Shown here: positions 7,263 through 19,474 of the stretch, one piece after another
Layout: each line of letters starts with the position of its first letter
Position numbering within the stretch: the first letter of the stretch is position 1
DNA from: Vulcaniibacterium gelatinicum
GTDB lineage: Bacteria; Pseudomonadota; Gammaproteobacteria; Xanthomonadales; Xanthomonadaceae
Reading direction: 5' to 3'
DNA length: 64,000 nucleotides
NCBI RefSeq assembly: GCF_008033445.1
Contig: NZ_VNKO01000008.1
Location: 1 to 64,000 of the forward strand
Notes under the pieces: generated by a model
Databases searched by the model: none
What the model saw: only the letters and a program-made list of their open reading frames with translations
What the model was told of the DNA's origin: nothing
Position numbers and translations under genes: made by a program

Positions 7263-9437
7263 TCAGGCCGGCTGCAGGTGGGCGTAGGCCAGCACCAGCC
7301 ACTTGCTGCCGGCGGTGTCGAAGTTGACCTGCACCCGCGCGTGCGCGCCGCTGCCCTCGACGTCGGTGACCACGCCGGTGCCGAAGGTGGGATGGCGGAC
7401 GTTGCTGCCGAGCCGGATCGGCGGCGGCTCCAGCGCGGCGGTGACGGTGCCGCGCCGCGGCTGCGGCGCGTACGGGCGCGCCGCCTGCGGCCGCGGCCGC
7501 ACCTCGTGCAGCAGCGCGGCCGGGATCTCGCGCAGGAAGCGCGAGGGCACGCCGTACATGTCGGCGCCGTGGATGCGGCGGGTCTCGGCGTAGCTGAGCA
7601 CGAGCTTGCGCCGCGCGCGGGTGATGCCGACGTAGGCCAGGCGCCGTTCCTCCTCCATCCGCCCCGGCTCCTCGGCCGAGCGCGCGTTGGGGAACAGGCC
7701 TTCCTCGAGCCCGGCCAGGAACACCAGCGGGAACTCCAGGCCCTTGGCGCTGTGCAGGGTCATCAGCTGCACGCCCTCCTCGCCGGCCTGGACCTGGCCC
7801 TCGCCGGCCTCGAGCGCGGCGTAGCTCAGGAACGCGACCAGCTCGCCGGCGGCGGCCTCGTCCTCGGCGTCGGCACGGACGAAGCGCGAGGCGACCGAGA
7901 CCAGTTCGTCGAGGTTCTCGGTGCGCGCCTCGGCCTGGCCGCGCGATTCGTTCTCGTAGTGCGCGCGCAGGCCGGAGCGGGCCAGCACGTGGTCGATCTT
8001 CTCCGGCAGCGGCAGCGCCGCGGTCTCGGCGGCGAGCGCGTCCACCAGCGCCAGGAACCCGGCCAGGGCGTTGCGCGCGCGCGCCGCGAGCCCGGTGCCG
8101 GCGGCCAGCCGCGCCGCCGCGGCCCACAGCGAGCTGCCGTCCTGGCGCGCGGCGCGGCGCACCTCGTCCAGGGTGCGCTCGCCGATCCCGCGCGCCGGCG
8201 TGTTGACCGCGCGCTCGAACGCCGCGTCGTCGTCGCGGAACGCGACCAGGCGCAGGTAGGCCAGCGTGTCCTTGACCTCCATGCGCTCGAAGAAGCGCAC
8301 CCCGCCGTACACCCGGTACGGGATCTGCTCGGCCAGCAGCGCCTCCTCGAACACCCGCGACTGGGCGTTGCTGCGGTACAGCACCGCGCACTCGCCGTAG
8401 CTGCCGCCCTCGCGCACCCACTGCGCGATGCGCTCGACCACGTAGCGGGCCTCGTCCACCTCGTTGTAGGCGGCGTACAGGTCCACCGGCTCGCCCTCGC
8501 CGGCCTCGGTCCACAGGCGCTTGCCGAGCCGGTCGGGGTTGTGCGCGATCACCGCGTTGGCGGCGGCGAGGATGGTGCCGGTGGAACGGTAGTTCTGCTC
8601 CAGCCGCAACGTGCGCGCGCCCGGGAAGTCCTCGAGGAAGCGCTGCACGTTCTCGACCTTCGCCCCGCGCCAGCCGTAGATCGCCTGGTCGTCGTCGCCG
8701 ACCACGAACACGTGCCCGCCCTCGCCGGCGAGCAGGCGCACGAAGCCGTACTGGATCGCGTTGGTGTCCTGGAACTCGTCCACCAGGATCTCGCCGAAGC
8801 GGTGCCGGTAGTGGGCGAGCAGCGCCGGGGTGTCGCGCAGCAGCTCGTGCGCGCGCAGCAGCAGCTCGGCGAAGTCCACCAGCCCGGCGCGGTCGCAGCG
8901 CTCCTGGTAGGCGGCGTAGCAGCGGCGCATGCCGTCGAGGAACCAGTCGTCGCCGGGCTGCAGGTGCTGCGGGCCGCGGCCCTCGTCCTTCTGCGCGTTG
9001 ATCCACCATGTCACCTGGCGCGGCGGGAAGCGGGCCTCGTCGAGCTCGAGCTGCTGCACCACGCGCTTGACCAGGCGCTGCTGGTCGTCGGCGTCGAGCA
9101 CCTGGAAGCCCTCCGGCAGCCGCGCCTCCTGCCAGTGCAGGCGCAGCAGCCGGTGCGCCAGGCCGTGGAAGGTGCCGATCCACATCCCACGCACGTCGTG
9201 GCCGAGCTGCGCGGCGATGCGCGCGCGCATCTCGCCGGCGGCCTTGTTGGTGAAGGTGACCGCGAGGATCCCGTGCGCGGGCACGCCGAACACCTCGTGC
9301 AGCCAGGCGATGCGGTGGGTGAGCACGCGGGTCTTGCCGGAACCGGCGCCGGCGAGGACGAGGTAGTGGCCGGGTTCGGCGCTGACGGCCTCGCGCTGGG
9401 CCGGGTTCAGCGCGTCGAGCAGGTGCGAGACATCCAT
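7263..9437 (-). CDS. uvrD: DNA helicase II (UvrD/Rep superfamily 1)
   Basis: The 724-residue protein has all SF1A helicase motifs in order: Q-motif LNPAQREAV, Walker A LAGAGSGKTRVL, Ia VTFTNKAAGEM, II VDEFQDTNAIQY, III VVGDDDQAIYGWRGA, IV LEQNYRSTGTIL, V LMTLHSAKGLEF and VI ERRLAYVGITRAR. The C-terminus (from about 650) has the Pro/Arg-rich linker and small SH3/Tudor-like domain that binds RNA polymerase in UvrD/PcrA. It unwinds DNA 3'-5' in nucleotide excision and mismatch repair. Full length of motifs and the domain order favour UvrD over Rep. The start codon follows TACACT by seven bases. Confidence 0.95.
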   Translation of the reverse strand: MDVSHLLDALNPAQREAVSAEPGHYLVLAGAGSGKTRVLTHRIAWLHEVFGVPAHGILAVTFTNKAAGEMRARIAAQLGHDVRGMWIGTFHGLAHRLLRLHWQEARLPEGFQVLDADDQQRLVKRVVQQLELDEARFPPRQVTWWINAQKDEGRGPQHLQPGDDWFLDGMRRCYAAYQERCDRAGLVDFAELLLRAHELLRDTPALLAHYRHRFGEILVDEFQDTNAIQYGFVRLLAGEGGHVFVVGDDDQAIYGWRGAKVENVQRFLEDFPGARTLRLEQNYRSTGTILAAANAVIAHNPDRLGKRLWTEAGEGEPVDLYAAYNEVDEARYVVERIAQWVREGGSYGECAVLYRSNAQSRVFEEALLAEQIPYRVYGGVRFFERMEVKDTLAYLRLVAFRDDDAAFERAVNTPARGIGERTLDEVRRAARQDGSSLWAAAARLAAGTGLAARARNALAGFLALVDALAAETAALPLPEKIDHVLARSGLRAHYENESRGQAEARTENLDELVSVASRFVRADAEDEAAAGELVAFLSYAALEAGEGQVQAGEEGVQLMTLHSAKGLEFPLVFLAGLEEGLFPNARSAEEPGRMEEERRLAYVGITRARRKLVLSYAETRRIHGADMYGVPSRFLREIPAALLHEVRPRPQAARPYAPQPRRGTVTAALEPPPIRLGSNVRHPTFGTGVVTDVEGSGAHARVQVNFDTAGSKWLVLAYAHLQPA

Positions 9438-9444
9438 CGCGCCA

Positions 9445-9450
9445 AGTGTA
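9445..9450 (-). promoter_or_regulatory. -10 box TACACT of uvrD, leaderless type
   Basis: Minus-strand TACACT-TGGCGCG-ATG; the predicted start site coincides with the uvrD initiator. Confidence 0.45.
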
Positions 9451-9467
9451 CGCGGCGGCCGCCGCGT

Positions 9468-12239
9468 TCAGGTGCGGCGCGCGTCCAGCCAGGCGGCCAG
9501 CGCCTGCAGCGGCATCGGCCGCGCGAACAGGTATCCCTGCACGTCCTCGCAGCCCTCGGCGGCCAGCCATGCCCGCTGCTGCGGCGACTCCACGCCCTCG
9601 GCCACCGAACCCAGCGCGAGCGAGCCGGCCAGGCGCAGGATCGAGCGGCAGATCTCCATGTCCTCCGCCTCGTCCGGCAGGCCGGCGACGAAGCTGCGGT
9701 CGATCTTCAGGCGCGTGATCGGCAGCCGCTTGAGGTAGGCCAGGCTCGAGTAGCCGGTGCCGAAGTCGTCAATCGCGATCTGCACGCCCAGTTCGCGCAG
9801 GCCGCGCATGACCTCGATCGCCTGTTCGGGGTTGTCCACCAGCGAACTCTCGGTCAGTTCCAGCTCCAGTTGTTCCGGCGCGAAGCCGGGCTGGCGCACC
9901 GCCTCGGCCACGTCCTCGAGCAGGCTCGGCTGCAGTTGCAGCGCGGACACGTTCACCGACAGGCGCACCTCCGGCGGCAGCCGCCCGTCCTGGCGCAATT
10001 CGGCCGCGACGCGCGCGGCCTCGAGCAGGATCCAGCGCCCCAGCGGCACGATCAGCCCGCTGTGCTCGCATTCGCCGATGAACTCGCCCGGCGCGAGCAG
10101 GCCGCGCTCGGGATGGCGCCAGCGCAGCAGCGCCTCCAGCCCGCGCAGCGCGCCGTCGCCGGCCGACACCACCGGCTGGAAGTGGAGTTCGAACTGTTCC
10201 AGCCGCAGCGCCTCGCGGATCTGCGAGAGCAAGGTCAGGCGGCGCGAGACGTCGGTGTCGAAACGCGGGTCGTAGGCGACCGCACGGTTCCGGCCCAGCT
10301 GCTTGGCCTGGTACATCGCCAGCTCGGCGCAGGTGAGCAGGGACTCGGGGCGGCGGCTGCCGTCGGGGAACGGCACATGGCCGATGCTGGCGGTGATCTG
10401 GTGCGCACCGCCGCCGAGCATGATCGGCGGCTGCAGCGCGGCACCGATGCGCCGCAGCACGGCCTCCACGTCCAGGTGGCCGCCCGGCCGCGGCAGCAGC
10501 ACGGCCACGAACTCGTCGCCGCCGAAGCGTGCGATCAGATCACCGGCGCGGGTCACCGCGCGCAGGCGGTGCGCCACTTCCAGCAACACCATGTCGCCGG
10601 CGGCATGGCCGATGCCCTCGTTGATCAGCTTGAAATGGTCCAGGTCCAGGAACAGCAGCGCCGCGCTGCCCGGCTCCAGCGCGGGATCGGCCGCCAGCCG
10701 TGTCAGGTGTTCGTGCAGCGCGGCGCGGTTCGGCAGCGCGGTCAGCGGATCGTGGCTGACCGCGTAGGCAAGCTGCGACTCGAGCTGGTAGCGGGCGGTG
10801 ACGTCGTTCTGCACGCCGACGAAGTGGGTGACCCGGCCGGCGGCGTCGTGCACCGGCGAGATGGTGAGCTCGTTCCAGAAGTGGCTGCCGTCCCGGCGCC
10901 GGTTGCGCAGCACCACCTGCGCCGGGCGCGCCTCGCGCAGCGCGCTGCGGATCGCGGCCAGCGCGGCCTCGTCGCGCGGCTCGTCCTGCAGGAACCGGCA
11001 GTTGCGGCCGAGCGCTTCCGCGGCGCGGTAGCCGGTGATGCGCTCGAACGCGGGGTTGACGTACACGATCGGCAGGTCGGGTGCCGAAGCGTCGGCGATC
11101 ACGATGCCGGTGACCGAGGATTCGACCATGCGCTGCAGCAGGTGCAGCTCGGCCTCGGCGCGGTTGCGCTCGGTGACGTCGAGCATGCTGCCGACCACCC
11201 GCACCGTGCGGCGGCGGCCGTCGCGCAGCACGAAGCCGTGGTCGAGCACGTCGCGCCAGCTGCCGTCGCCGTGGCGGAAGCGGTAGCGCGCCTGCCACTG
11301 GTCCGGGCCGGTGGGCAGCAGGGCCGCGGCGAGCGTGGACTCGACCTCGATGCGGTCGTCCGGATGCACGCACTGGCGCCATCCGGCATGGTCCGGCGTG
11401 ATCTCGTCCTCGCGGTAGCCGAAGCGGGCGAAGAACCCGTCGCTGCGCCAGATCCGGTCGCTGGCCAGATCCCAGTCCCAGATGCCCTCGCTCGCGGCGC
11501 GCGCGACCAGCCGGAAGCGCTCTTCGGCCAGCGCCCGCTCGGTGATGTCCTGCTGCAGACTGCGGATGCACGGCCGCCCGGCCGCATCGCGCTGCAGCAC
11601 GCCGCGCGCGTCCACCATCCGCACGCTGCCGTCCGGCCGGACGATGCGGAATTCGGCATGGCAGGGCTCGCCGGTCTCGGTCAGCGCGCGCGCAAAGCCG
11701 CGCACCCGGTCCCGGTCGTCGGGGTGGATGCAGGCGAAGACCGTCTCCGGGTCCGGCCGGAACGTGGCCGGGTCGCAGCCGTAGATGCGGAACATCTCCT
11801 CCGACCAGGCGATCGTGCCGGCCTCGAGGTCCCAGTCCCACTCGCCGATCGCGGCCGCCGCCTGCACCTGGCGCAGGCGCACCGCGCTCACGCCCCGGGC
11901 GTGGTCGCGCTCGCGCTCGAGCCGGCGGATCGCCTGCCGCTGCCGGTGCGCGTGCCGCAGCAGCCAGGCGCCGAGCACGGTCCCCACCGAACCGCCGCCG
12001 GCGACGACGAGGACGAAGGCGTGGACCCAGGCCGTGGCGGTTTCGCCGCCGCGCCCGTTCCACCAGATGGCCAGGGCGCAGCATTCGAGCAGCAGGACCG
12101 CGACGGCAGCGCCCCATACCCAGGGCGGCAGGCGCTGCCCGGCGGAGGTCGACCCGGTACTCGAATCATCGGAAGGCACGCGGGCGACTGCACGACGGGG
12201 GCCCGCCGGCAGGGGACTCCCTTTCGGTGTCGCTGTCAA
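9468..12239 (-). CDS. Membrane PAS-PAS-PAS-GGDEF-EAL cyclic-di-GMP enzyme
   Basis: The 923 residues begin with two membrane segments (about 38-62 and 72-95), followed by three PAS units (about 110-225, 240-355, 365-480), a GGDEF domain (about 490-655) and an EAL domain (about 665-920). The cyclase site ARFGGDEF is intact and preceded by an RAGD inhibitory I-site. The phosphodiesterase site GLEALLRWRHPERGLL, ELTES, and IDDFGTGYSS are intact, so it could both make and break c-di-GMP. The initiator is a TTG overlapping the TGA of the upstream gene (TTGA), so the two are coupled; a GTG about 20 codons in is an alternative start. Its closest relative in the window is the gene directly upstream, suggesting a tandem duplication. 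Confidence 0.9.
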   Translation of the reverse strand: MTATPKGSPLPAGPRRAVARVPSDDSSTGSTSAGQRLPPWVWGAAVAVLLLECCALAIWWNGRGGETATAWVHAFVLVVAGGGSVGTVLGAWLLRHAHRQRQAIRRLERERDHARGVSAVRLRQVQAAAAIGEWDWDLEAGTIAWSEEMFRIYGCDPATFRPDPETVFACIHPDDRDRVRGFARALTETGEPCHAEFRIVRPDGSVRMVDARGVLQRDAAGRPCIRSLQQDITERALAEERFRLVARAASEGIWDWDLASDRIWRSDGFFARFGYREDEITPDHAGWRQCVHPDDRIEVESTLAAALLPTGPDQWQARYRFRHGDGSWRDVLDHGFVLRDGRRRTVRVVGSMLDVTERNRAEAELHLLQRMVESSVTGIVIADASAPDLPIVYVNPAFERITGYRAAEALGRNCRFLQDEPRDEAALAAIRSALREARPAQVVLRNRRRDGSHFWNELTISPVHDAAGRVTHFVGVQNDVTARYQLESQLAYAVSHDPLTALPNRAALHEHLTRLAADPALEPGSAALLFLDLDHFKLINEGIGHAAGDMVLLEVAHRLRAVTRAGDLIARFGGDEFVAVLLPRPGGHLDVEAVLRRIGAALQPPIMLGGGAHQITASIGHVPFPDGSRRPESLLTCAELAMYQAKQLGRNRAVAYDPRFDTDVSRRLTLLSQIREALRLEQFELHFQPVVSAGDGALRGLEALLRWRHPERGLLAPGEFIGECEHSGLIVPLGRWILLEAARVAAELRQDGRLPPEVRLSVNVSALQLQPSLLEDVAEAVRQPGFAPEQLELELTESSLVDNPEQAIEVMRGLRELGVQIAIDDFGTGYSSLAYLKRLPITRLKIDRSFVAGLPDEAEDMEICRSILRLAGSLALGSVAEGVESPQQRAWLAAEGCEDVQGYLFARPMPLQALAAWLDARRT

Positions 12240-14485
12240 CCCGGTTCCTGGAAGCCCATCGCTGCGGTCGCCTCCCGCTGCCGCAGCTCCGGCAGCAGTT
12301 CGTCGAACGCCTGCGGCCGGCCGAGCAGGTAGCCCTGCATCTCGTCCACGCCGTGCGCGCGCAGCCAGCCCTGTTGTTCCGCCGTCTCCACCCCTTCGGC
12401 CACCGTGCCGATGCCCAGCGTTCCGGCCAGGCCGACGATCGCCGCGCAGATCGCTTCGTCATCTGCGTCGCGCCCCAGGCCCTGGACGAAGCTGCGGTCG
12501 ATCTTGAGCCGGTGGATCGGGAACCGCTTGAGGTAGCTCAGACTCGAATAGCCGGTGCCGAAATCGTCCACCGCGATGGTGACGCCGAGCGCCACGATCT
12601 GCTGCATCAGCTCGATCGCACGCTCCGCCTGCGACATGAGCAGGGTTTCGGTGAGCTCGAGTTCGAGCGTGCCCGGCGGCAGGGCGAATTCGCGCACCAC
12701 CGCGGCCACGTCCGCCACCAGTTCGTCGCCGAATTGCGCCGCGGAGACGTTGACGCCGAGGCGCAGAGGCCCCAGGCCGGCCTCGGCCAGCAGGCGGTGG
12801 TGGCGGGCGGCCTCGCGCAGCACCTGGCGGCCGAGTTCGGCGATCAGCCCGCTCTCCTCGCACACGCCCACGAACTCCGCCGGCGGCAGCAGGCCGCGTT
12901 CGGGATGCCGCCAGCGCACCAGCGCCTCCAGCGCCACGATCCGGCCATCGGTGTCGAACAGCGGCTGGAACAGCGACACGAACTGGCGCGCCTCCAGCGC
13001 GCGCCGCAGCTCCGACACCAGCCGCAGCCGCTGCGAGACGCCGGCGTCGAATTCGGCACGGTAGGCCACGGCCCGGTTCCGGCCCTGGCGCTTGGCCTGG
13101 TACATGGCCAGGTCGGCATGGCGCAGCAGGGTTTCGGCATCGCGTCCGGCCTGCGGGTAGCGACACCAGCCGATGCTCGCGGTCAGCGTATGCGGCGTCT
13201 CTGCCGCCATGATCGGCGCCGCCAGCGCCCGGACGATGCGCCGGATCACCTGGGCGATGCCGTCGTCCCCGGTCTGCTCGGTCAGCACCACCACGAACTC
13301 GTCGCCGCCGAAGCGGCCGACGGTGTCGGTTTCGCGCACCACCCGCTGCAGGCGCCGGGCGACCTCGCGCAGGACCTGGTCGCCGGCGCCGTGGCCGAGG
13401 CTGTCGTTGACCAGCTTGAAGTCGTCCAGGTCGATGAACAGCACGCCGGCCTCGCGCCCGTAGCGCTCGGCGTTGCGGATCGCCTGCTGCAGGCGATCCT
13501 GCAGCAGTTGCCGGTTCGGCAGGCCGGTCAGCTCGTCGTGGGTGGCGCGGTGGGCGAGCTGTTCCTCGTAGTGCTGGCGTTCGCTGATGTCGAGCATGCC
13601 GCCGACCATGCGGATCGCGCGGCCCGTGGCGTCGCGCAGCACGAAGCCGCGGTCGAGGACGGTGAGATACCTGCCGTCTGCGCAACGGAAACGATACTGC
13701 TCCTGCCACGACTCGGCCCCGGAGGCGATCGCGTGCTCGAGACTGCCCGCGACGCGCTCACGGTCGTCCGGGTGCACCGCCTCGGTCCAGCCTTCGATCA
13801 TGTCCACCGGATCGCCCGGCGCGTAACCGAAGGTGGCGTAGAAGTTGTCGCTCCACCAGATCGTGGCGGCGAGGATGTCGTAGTCGTAGATCGCGTCGCT
13901 GGTGGCGCGCGCCACCAGCCGGAACCGCTCCTCGTTGTACTCGCGCGCGGTCACGTCCTGGGCCGTGACCAGCAGCGCGGGGCGACCGTCGAACTCGATC
14001 TCGTGGCCGAAGGTCGCCATGCGCATGGCCCGCCCGCTCTTGTGCAGATGGGTCCACACCTGCCCCTGCGGGCGCTCGCGCGGCGGCCGCTGCATCATTT
14101 CCTGCAGCCGCGCGGCATCCTCGGGCGGACGGATGTCGAGCAGCGTCATCCGCAGCAGCTCCTCGCGCCCGTACCCGTAATGGACGAGCGTCGCATCGTT
14201 GACCGCGAGGAAACGCAGGCTCGCGCGATCGCACACCCACATCGGCATCGGGTTGCGCTCGAACAGGAACCGGTACTGGGCCTCGGCCGCGCGCAGCTTC
14301 TCGCGCGCCTCGACCAGTTCGGCCATGTCCTGCCGGACGCCGCGGCCAACCTCGCGCCCGTCGGCGGCGACGGCGCGGGCATCCTCGTTCCTGCCCTGCC
14401 GCCGCCGCGCGCGCAGGCACCACCCGCCGAGCCCCCCTCCGGCGAGCCCGAGCACCACCGCGAGCGTGAGCTCGACCGACCCCAT
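12236..14485 (-). CDS. Membrane-anchored PAS-PAS-GGDEF-EAL cyclic-di-GMP enzyme
   Basis: The 749-residue protein has one N-terminal membrane segment (about 5-25), a coiled linker, two PAS units (about 65-185 and 190-310), GGDEF (about 320-480) and EAL (about 490-745). Catalytic motifs are complete: GRFGGDEFVVVL with an RETD I-site, VALEALVRWRHPERGLL, LELTETLL and VDDFGTGYSSLSYLKR. It is the first gene of a two-gene operon with the PAS-GGDEF-EAL gene downstream, with which it shares a 4-nt overlap. A TAGAGT box lies eight bases upstream of the ATG (14494-14499). The extra membrane segment and PAS in the neighbour suggest that the two sense different inputs. Confidence 0.9.
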   Translation of the reverse strand: MGSVELTLAVVLGLAGGGLGGWCLRARRRQGRNEDARAVAADGREVGRGVRQDMAELVEAREKLRAAEAQYRFLFERNPMPMWVCDRASLRFLAVNDATLVHYGYGREELLRMTLLDIRPPEDAARLQEMMQRPPRERPQGQVWTHLHKSGRAMRMATFGHEIEFDGRPALLVTAQDVTAREYNEERFRLVARATSDAIYDYDILAATIWWSDNFYATFGYAPGDPVDMIEGWTEAVHPDDRERVAGSLEHAIASGAESWQEQYRFRCADGRYLTVLDRGFVLRDATGRAIRMVGGMLDISERQHYEEQLAHRATHDELTGLPNRQLLQDRLQQAIRNAERYGREAGVLFIDLDDFKLVNDSLGHGAGDQVLREVARRLQRVVRETDTVGRFGGDEFVVVLTEQTGDDGIAQVIRRIVRALAAPIMAAETPHTLTASIGWCRYPQAGRDAETLLRHADLAMYQAKRQGRNRAVAYRAEFDAGVSQRLRLVSELRRALEARQFVSLFQPLFDTDGRIVALEALVRWRHPERGLLPPAEFVGVCEESGLIAELGRQVLREAARHHRLLAEAGLGPLRLGVNVSAAQFGDELVADVAAVVREFALPPGTLELELTETLLMSQAERAIELMQQIVALGVTIAVDDFGTGYSSLSYLKRFPIHRLKIDRSFVQGLGRDADDEAICAAIVGLAGTLGIGTVAEGVETAEQQGWLRAHGVDEMQGYLLGRPQAFDELLPELRQREATAAMGFQEPG

Positions 14486-14543
14486 GGCCGGCCACTCTAG
14501 CCGGTTTTCGCCGCCGCAACCGCGACGGCCATCGCTGCGTGCG

Positions 14544-15164
14544 TCAGTGCGCCGTCTTCGGCTTCGGCGCGTGCAGCACCAGCCGGTCGGTCCAGGCGAT
14601 GCCGATCGCGGAGAGGATGAACACGCAGTGGATGATCGTCTGCCACATCACCCCGCTCGCGGTGGCCTTGGTGCACGGCGCGCCCGCGGGCACCGCGCCG
14701 CACAGCGGCAGCCCCAGGGAACCGGCCTCGATGAAGGTCTTGAGCAGGTGGATCGAGGAGATGCCGATGATCGCCATCGCCAGCTTCACCTTGAGCACGC
14801 TCGCATTCACGTGGCTGAGCCATTCCGGCTGGTCCGGGTGGCCCTCCAGGCGCAGGCGCGAGACGAAGGTCTCGTAGCCGCCGACGATCACCATCACCAG
14901 CAGGTTGGAGATCATCACCACATCGATCAGGCCCAGCACGATCAGCATGATCGCCTGCTCGTTCAGCGACCCCACGTCGTGGATCAGGTGCCACAGCTCC
15001 TTCAGGAACAGGAACACGTACACGCCCTGGGCCACGATCAGGCCCAGGTACAGCGGCAGCTGCAGCCAACGCGAGGAGAAGATCAGGTGCGGCAGCGGGC
15101 CGAGGCGCGGCGCGCCGTTGGCGGCCGCGGCCGGCGACGGGGTCGGGAGGGCTTGCGACGACAT
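14544..15164 (-). CDS. YqhA family (TIGR00645) inner-membrane protein
   Basis: This is a 206-residue protein with four hydrophobic segments, beginning [17 protein letters not shown], then [38 protein letters not shown] and the C-terminal [15 protein letters not shown]. These match the TIGR00645/YqhA family of unknown function. The ATG at 15164 ([11 protein letters not shown]) is chosen because upstream in-frame codons are arginine-rich and lack family similarity. It is transcribed alone, convergent with nothing and divergent from the DPP-IV-like gene. No Shine-Dalgarno sequence is evident. Confidence 0.88.
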   Translation of the reverse strand: MSSQALPTPSPAAAANGAPRLGPLPHLIFSSRWLQLPLYLGLIVAQGVYVFLFLKELWHLIHDVGSLNEQAIMLIVLGLIDVVMISNLLVMVIVGGYETFVSRLRLEGHPDQPEWLSHVNASVLKVKLAMAIIGISSIHLLKTFIEAGSLGLPLCGAVPAGAPCTKATASGVMWQTIIHCVFILSAIGIAWTDRLVLHAPKPKTAH

Positions 15165-15240
15165 GCGGACTCGACAGGGAAGGAACGGGACGCGGCAGGG
15201 TAACCACGCGGCGCCGCGCTGCCAAGCGCGACGGTGGTGA

Positions 15241-17619
<2,379 letters not shown>

Positions 17620-17773
17620 GCGCCTGGCCGTAAGTAACACCCCGGCTCCCTCGTTCAGGCCCAGAAACGCCCCGGCCTCGATTCACATTTCCATGACCCG
17701 GGGCTGCGGTCTGATGACGGGCCGGGCACCTGCCAGTGGCGGCGGCCCTGACAGGGAGACTCTCCGGTTGCGG

Positions 17774-19474
17774 ATGCAGCAAGCGCAGGCCCCCACCCCG
17801 GCCCTTCTCCCCGGGGCCTCTCCCAGCCCGGAACCGGCGGCGGGCGGCGTTGCCGGTGTTGCCGGCCAGACGCCCTGGTTTCCGGCCGCCCATGCCCCGG
17901 CGGTGGCCAGCCTGGCCACGGCCGGGGTCGCGCTGGCCGTGCTGGCGGGCTGGGCGCTGGACCTGGAACCGCTCAAGCGCATCCGCCCGACCTGGGTGGC
18001 GATGAATCCGGTCACCGCGCTGACCTTCCTGGCCGCCGCCGCCGCACTCTGGCTGCAGCGCCGGCCGGCGAACCTCGCCCCTGCCGGTTCCCGGCCCGCT
18101 GCGCTCGCACCCCTGCTCGCGGGACTGGTGGCCGGCGTCGGCGCGGCCAAACTCGGCGAACACGCGGGGTGGCTGCCGCCCGGGCTCGACCAGTGGCTGT
18201 TCGCAAGCCGCCTCGGCGACGAGCCGGGCCTGCCGCGCAACGAGATGGCGCCGAACACGGCCTTCGCTTTCCTGCTCACCGGGCTGGCGCTGCTGCTGCT
18301 CGACCGCGGCGCGCGCGAGCGGACCCGGCCGGCGGAATGGCTGGCCGCCGCACTGGCGCTGGCGGCGCTGGTGGCGCTGCTCGGCTACGCCTACCAAGTG
18401 CCGCGCATGTACGGCATCGGCCGCTTCATCCCGATGGCCGCCCACACCGCGCTGCTGTTCCTGCTGCTGGCGCTGGGCCTGCTGTGCGCGCGCCCGCTGC
18501 TCGGCACGGCCGCGTTGTTCCTGCTCGAGCACCCCCGCTGCCGGATCGCGCGCCGGCTGCTGGTCGGCAGTGTGCTGCTGGTGGCGGCGGCCGGCTGGCT
18601 GAGGCTGCATGGCGAACGCGCCGGGTTCTACGGGATGGAAACCGGCGTGACCCTCTACACCGCGAGCGTGATCGCGTTGTTCGTGCTGCTGATGGCCGGC
18701 GGCGCGCGTGCACTGTCCCGCGCCGACCAGGCCGTGCGCGCGCTCAACGCCGAGCTGCAGGCCAGCACCGAGCAGTTGCGCCAGGCCAACCGCGAGCTGG
18801 AGGCGTTCAGCTACACCATCTCCCACGACCTGCGCGCGCCGCTGCGGCACATCCACGGCTATGCGCGGATGCTGCAGGAGGACGCCGCCGACCGGCTCGA
18901 CGGCGACTGCCGCCGCTGGCTCGACGAGATCGGCGAGGCGGCGCGGCGGATGGGCGCGCTGATCGACGACCTGCTCGCATTCTCGCGCCTGGGCCGCAAG
19001 CCGCTCGAGCGCACGCGGGTGGACATGGCCGCGCTCGCCGCGCAGGTGGCCGCCGAACTGGACGACGGCGGACGGGTGCGGATCGCGCCGCTGCCGGAGG
19101 CGCACGCCGACCCGGCGCTGTTGCGCCAGGTGTGGGTCAACCTGCTGTCCAACGCGCTCAAGTACAGCGCGCCGCGCGGCGCAGAGGCGCGGGTGGAGGT
19201 CGAGGGCGAGCGCATGGACGGCCGCGTGCGTTACCGCGTGCGCGACAACGGCGTCGGCTTCGACATGAAGTACGCCGACAAGCTGTTCGGCGTGTTCCAG
19301 CGCCTGCACACCGCCGACGAGTTCGAGGGCACCGGCGTGGGCCTGGCGATCGTGCAGCGGATCGTGGCCCGCCACGGCGGCACGGTGTCCGCGCGTGCCG
19401 AACCGGGGCGCGGTGCCGAATTCACCTTCGAACTGCCCCTGCCGCCCGACACCGCACCGGAGCCTGCCGCATGA
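17774..19474 (+). CDS. Membrane sensor histidine kinase, phytochrome-type HisKA/HATPase
   Basis: The sensor half (to about residue 310) is a multi-pass membrane region without a recognisable ligand domain. The kinase has the H-box FSYTISHDLRAPLRHIHGY, N-box NLLSNALKYS, G1 VRDNGVGFD, the F-box and G2 GTGVGLAIVQRIVARHGG, so it should be active. This kinase subtype usually pairs with small Rcp1-like response regulators, exactly what follows here in a 4-nt ATGA overlap. The start is uncertain: the frame is open back to an ATG at 17693, but the extra 27 residues carry no family features; 17774 has a weak GGGAGA 15 nt upstream. It heads a three-gene signalling operon. Confidence 0.88.
   Translation: MQQAQAPTPALLPGASPSPEPAAGGVAGVAGQTPWFPAAHAPAVASLATAGVALAVLAGWALDLEPLKRIRPTWVAMNPVTALTFLAAAAALWLQRRPANLAPAGSRPAALAPLLAGLVAGVGAAKLGEHAGWLPPGLDQWLFASRLGDEPGLPRNEMAPNTAFAFLLTGLALLLLDRGARERTRPAEWLAAALALAALVALLGYAYQVPRMYGIGRFIPMAAHTALLFLLLALGLLCARPLLGTAALFLLEHPRCRIARRLLVGSVLLVAAAGWLRLHGERAGFYGMETGVTLYTASVIALFVLLMAGGARALSRADQAVRALNAELQASTEQLRQANRELEAFSYTISHDLRAPLRHIHGYARMLQEDAADRLDGDCRRWLDEIGEAARRMGALIDDLLAFSRLGRKPLERTRVDMAALAAQVAAELDDGGRVRIAPLPEAHADPALLRQVWVNLLSNALKYSAPRGAEARVEVEGERMDGRVRYRVRDNGVGFDMKYADKLFGVFQRLHTADEFEGTGVGLAIVQRIVARHGGTVSARAEPGRGAEFTFELPLPPDTAPEPAA

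Noticed and set aside
7278-12332. A 1684-codon plus-strand open frame across uvrD and the EAL gene
   Set aside because: It is antisense to two well-supported genes and has low-complexity composition with no recognisable motif.
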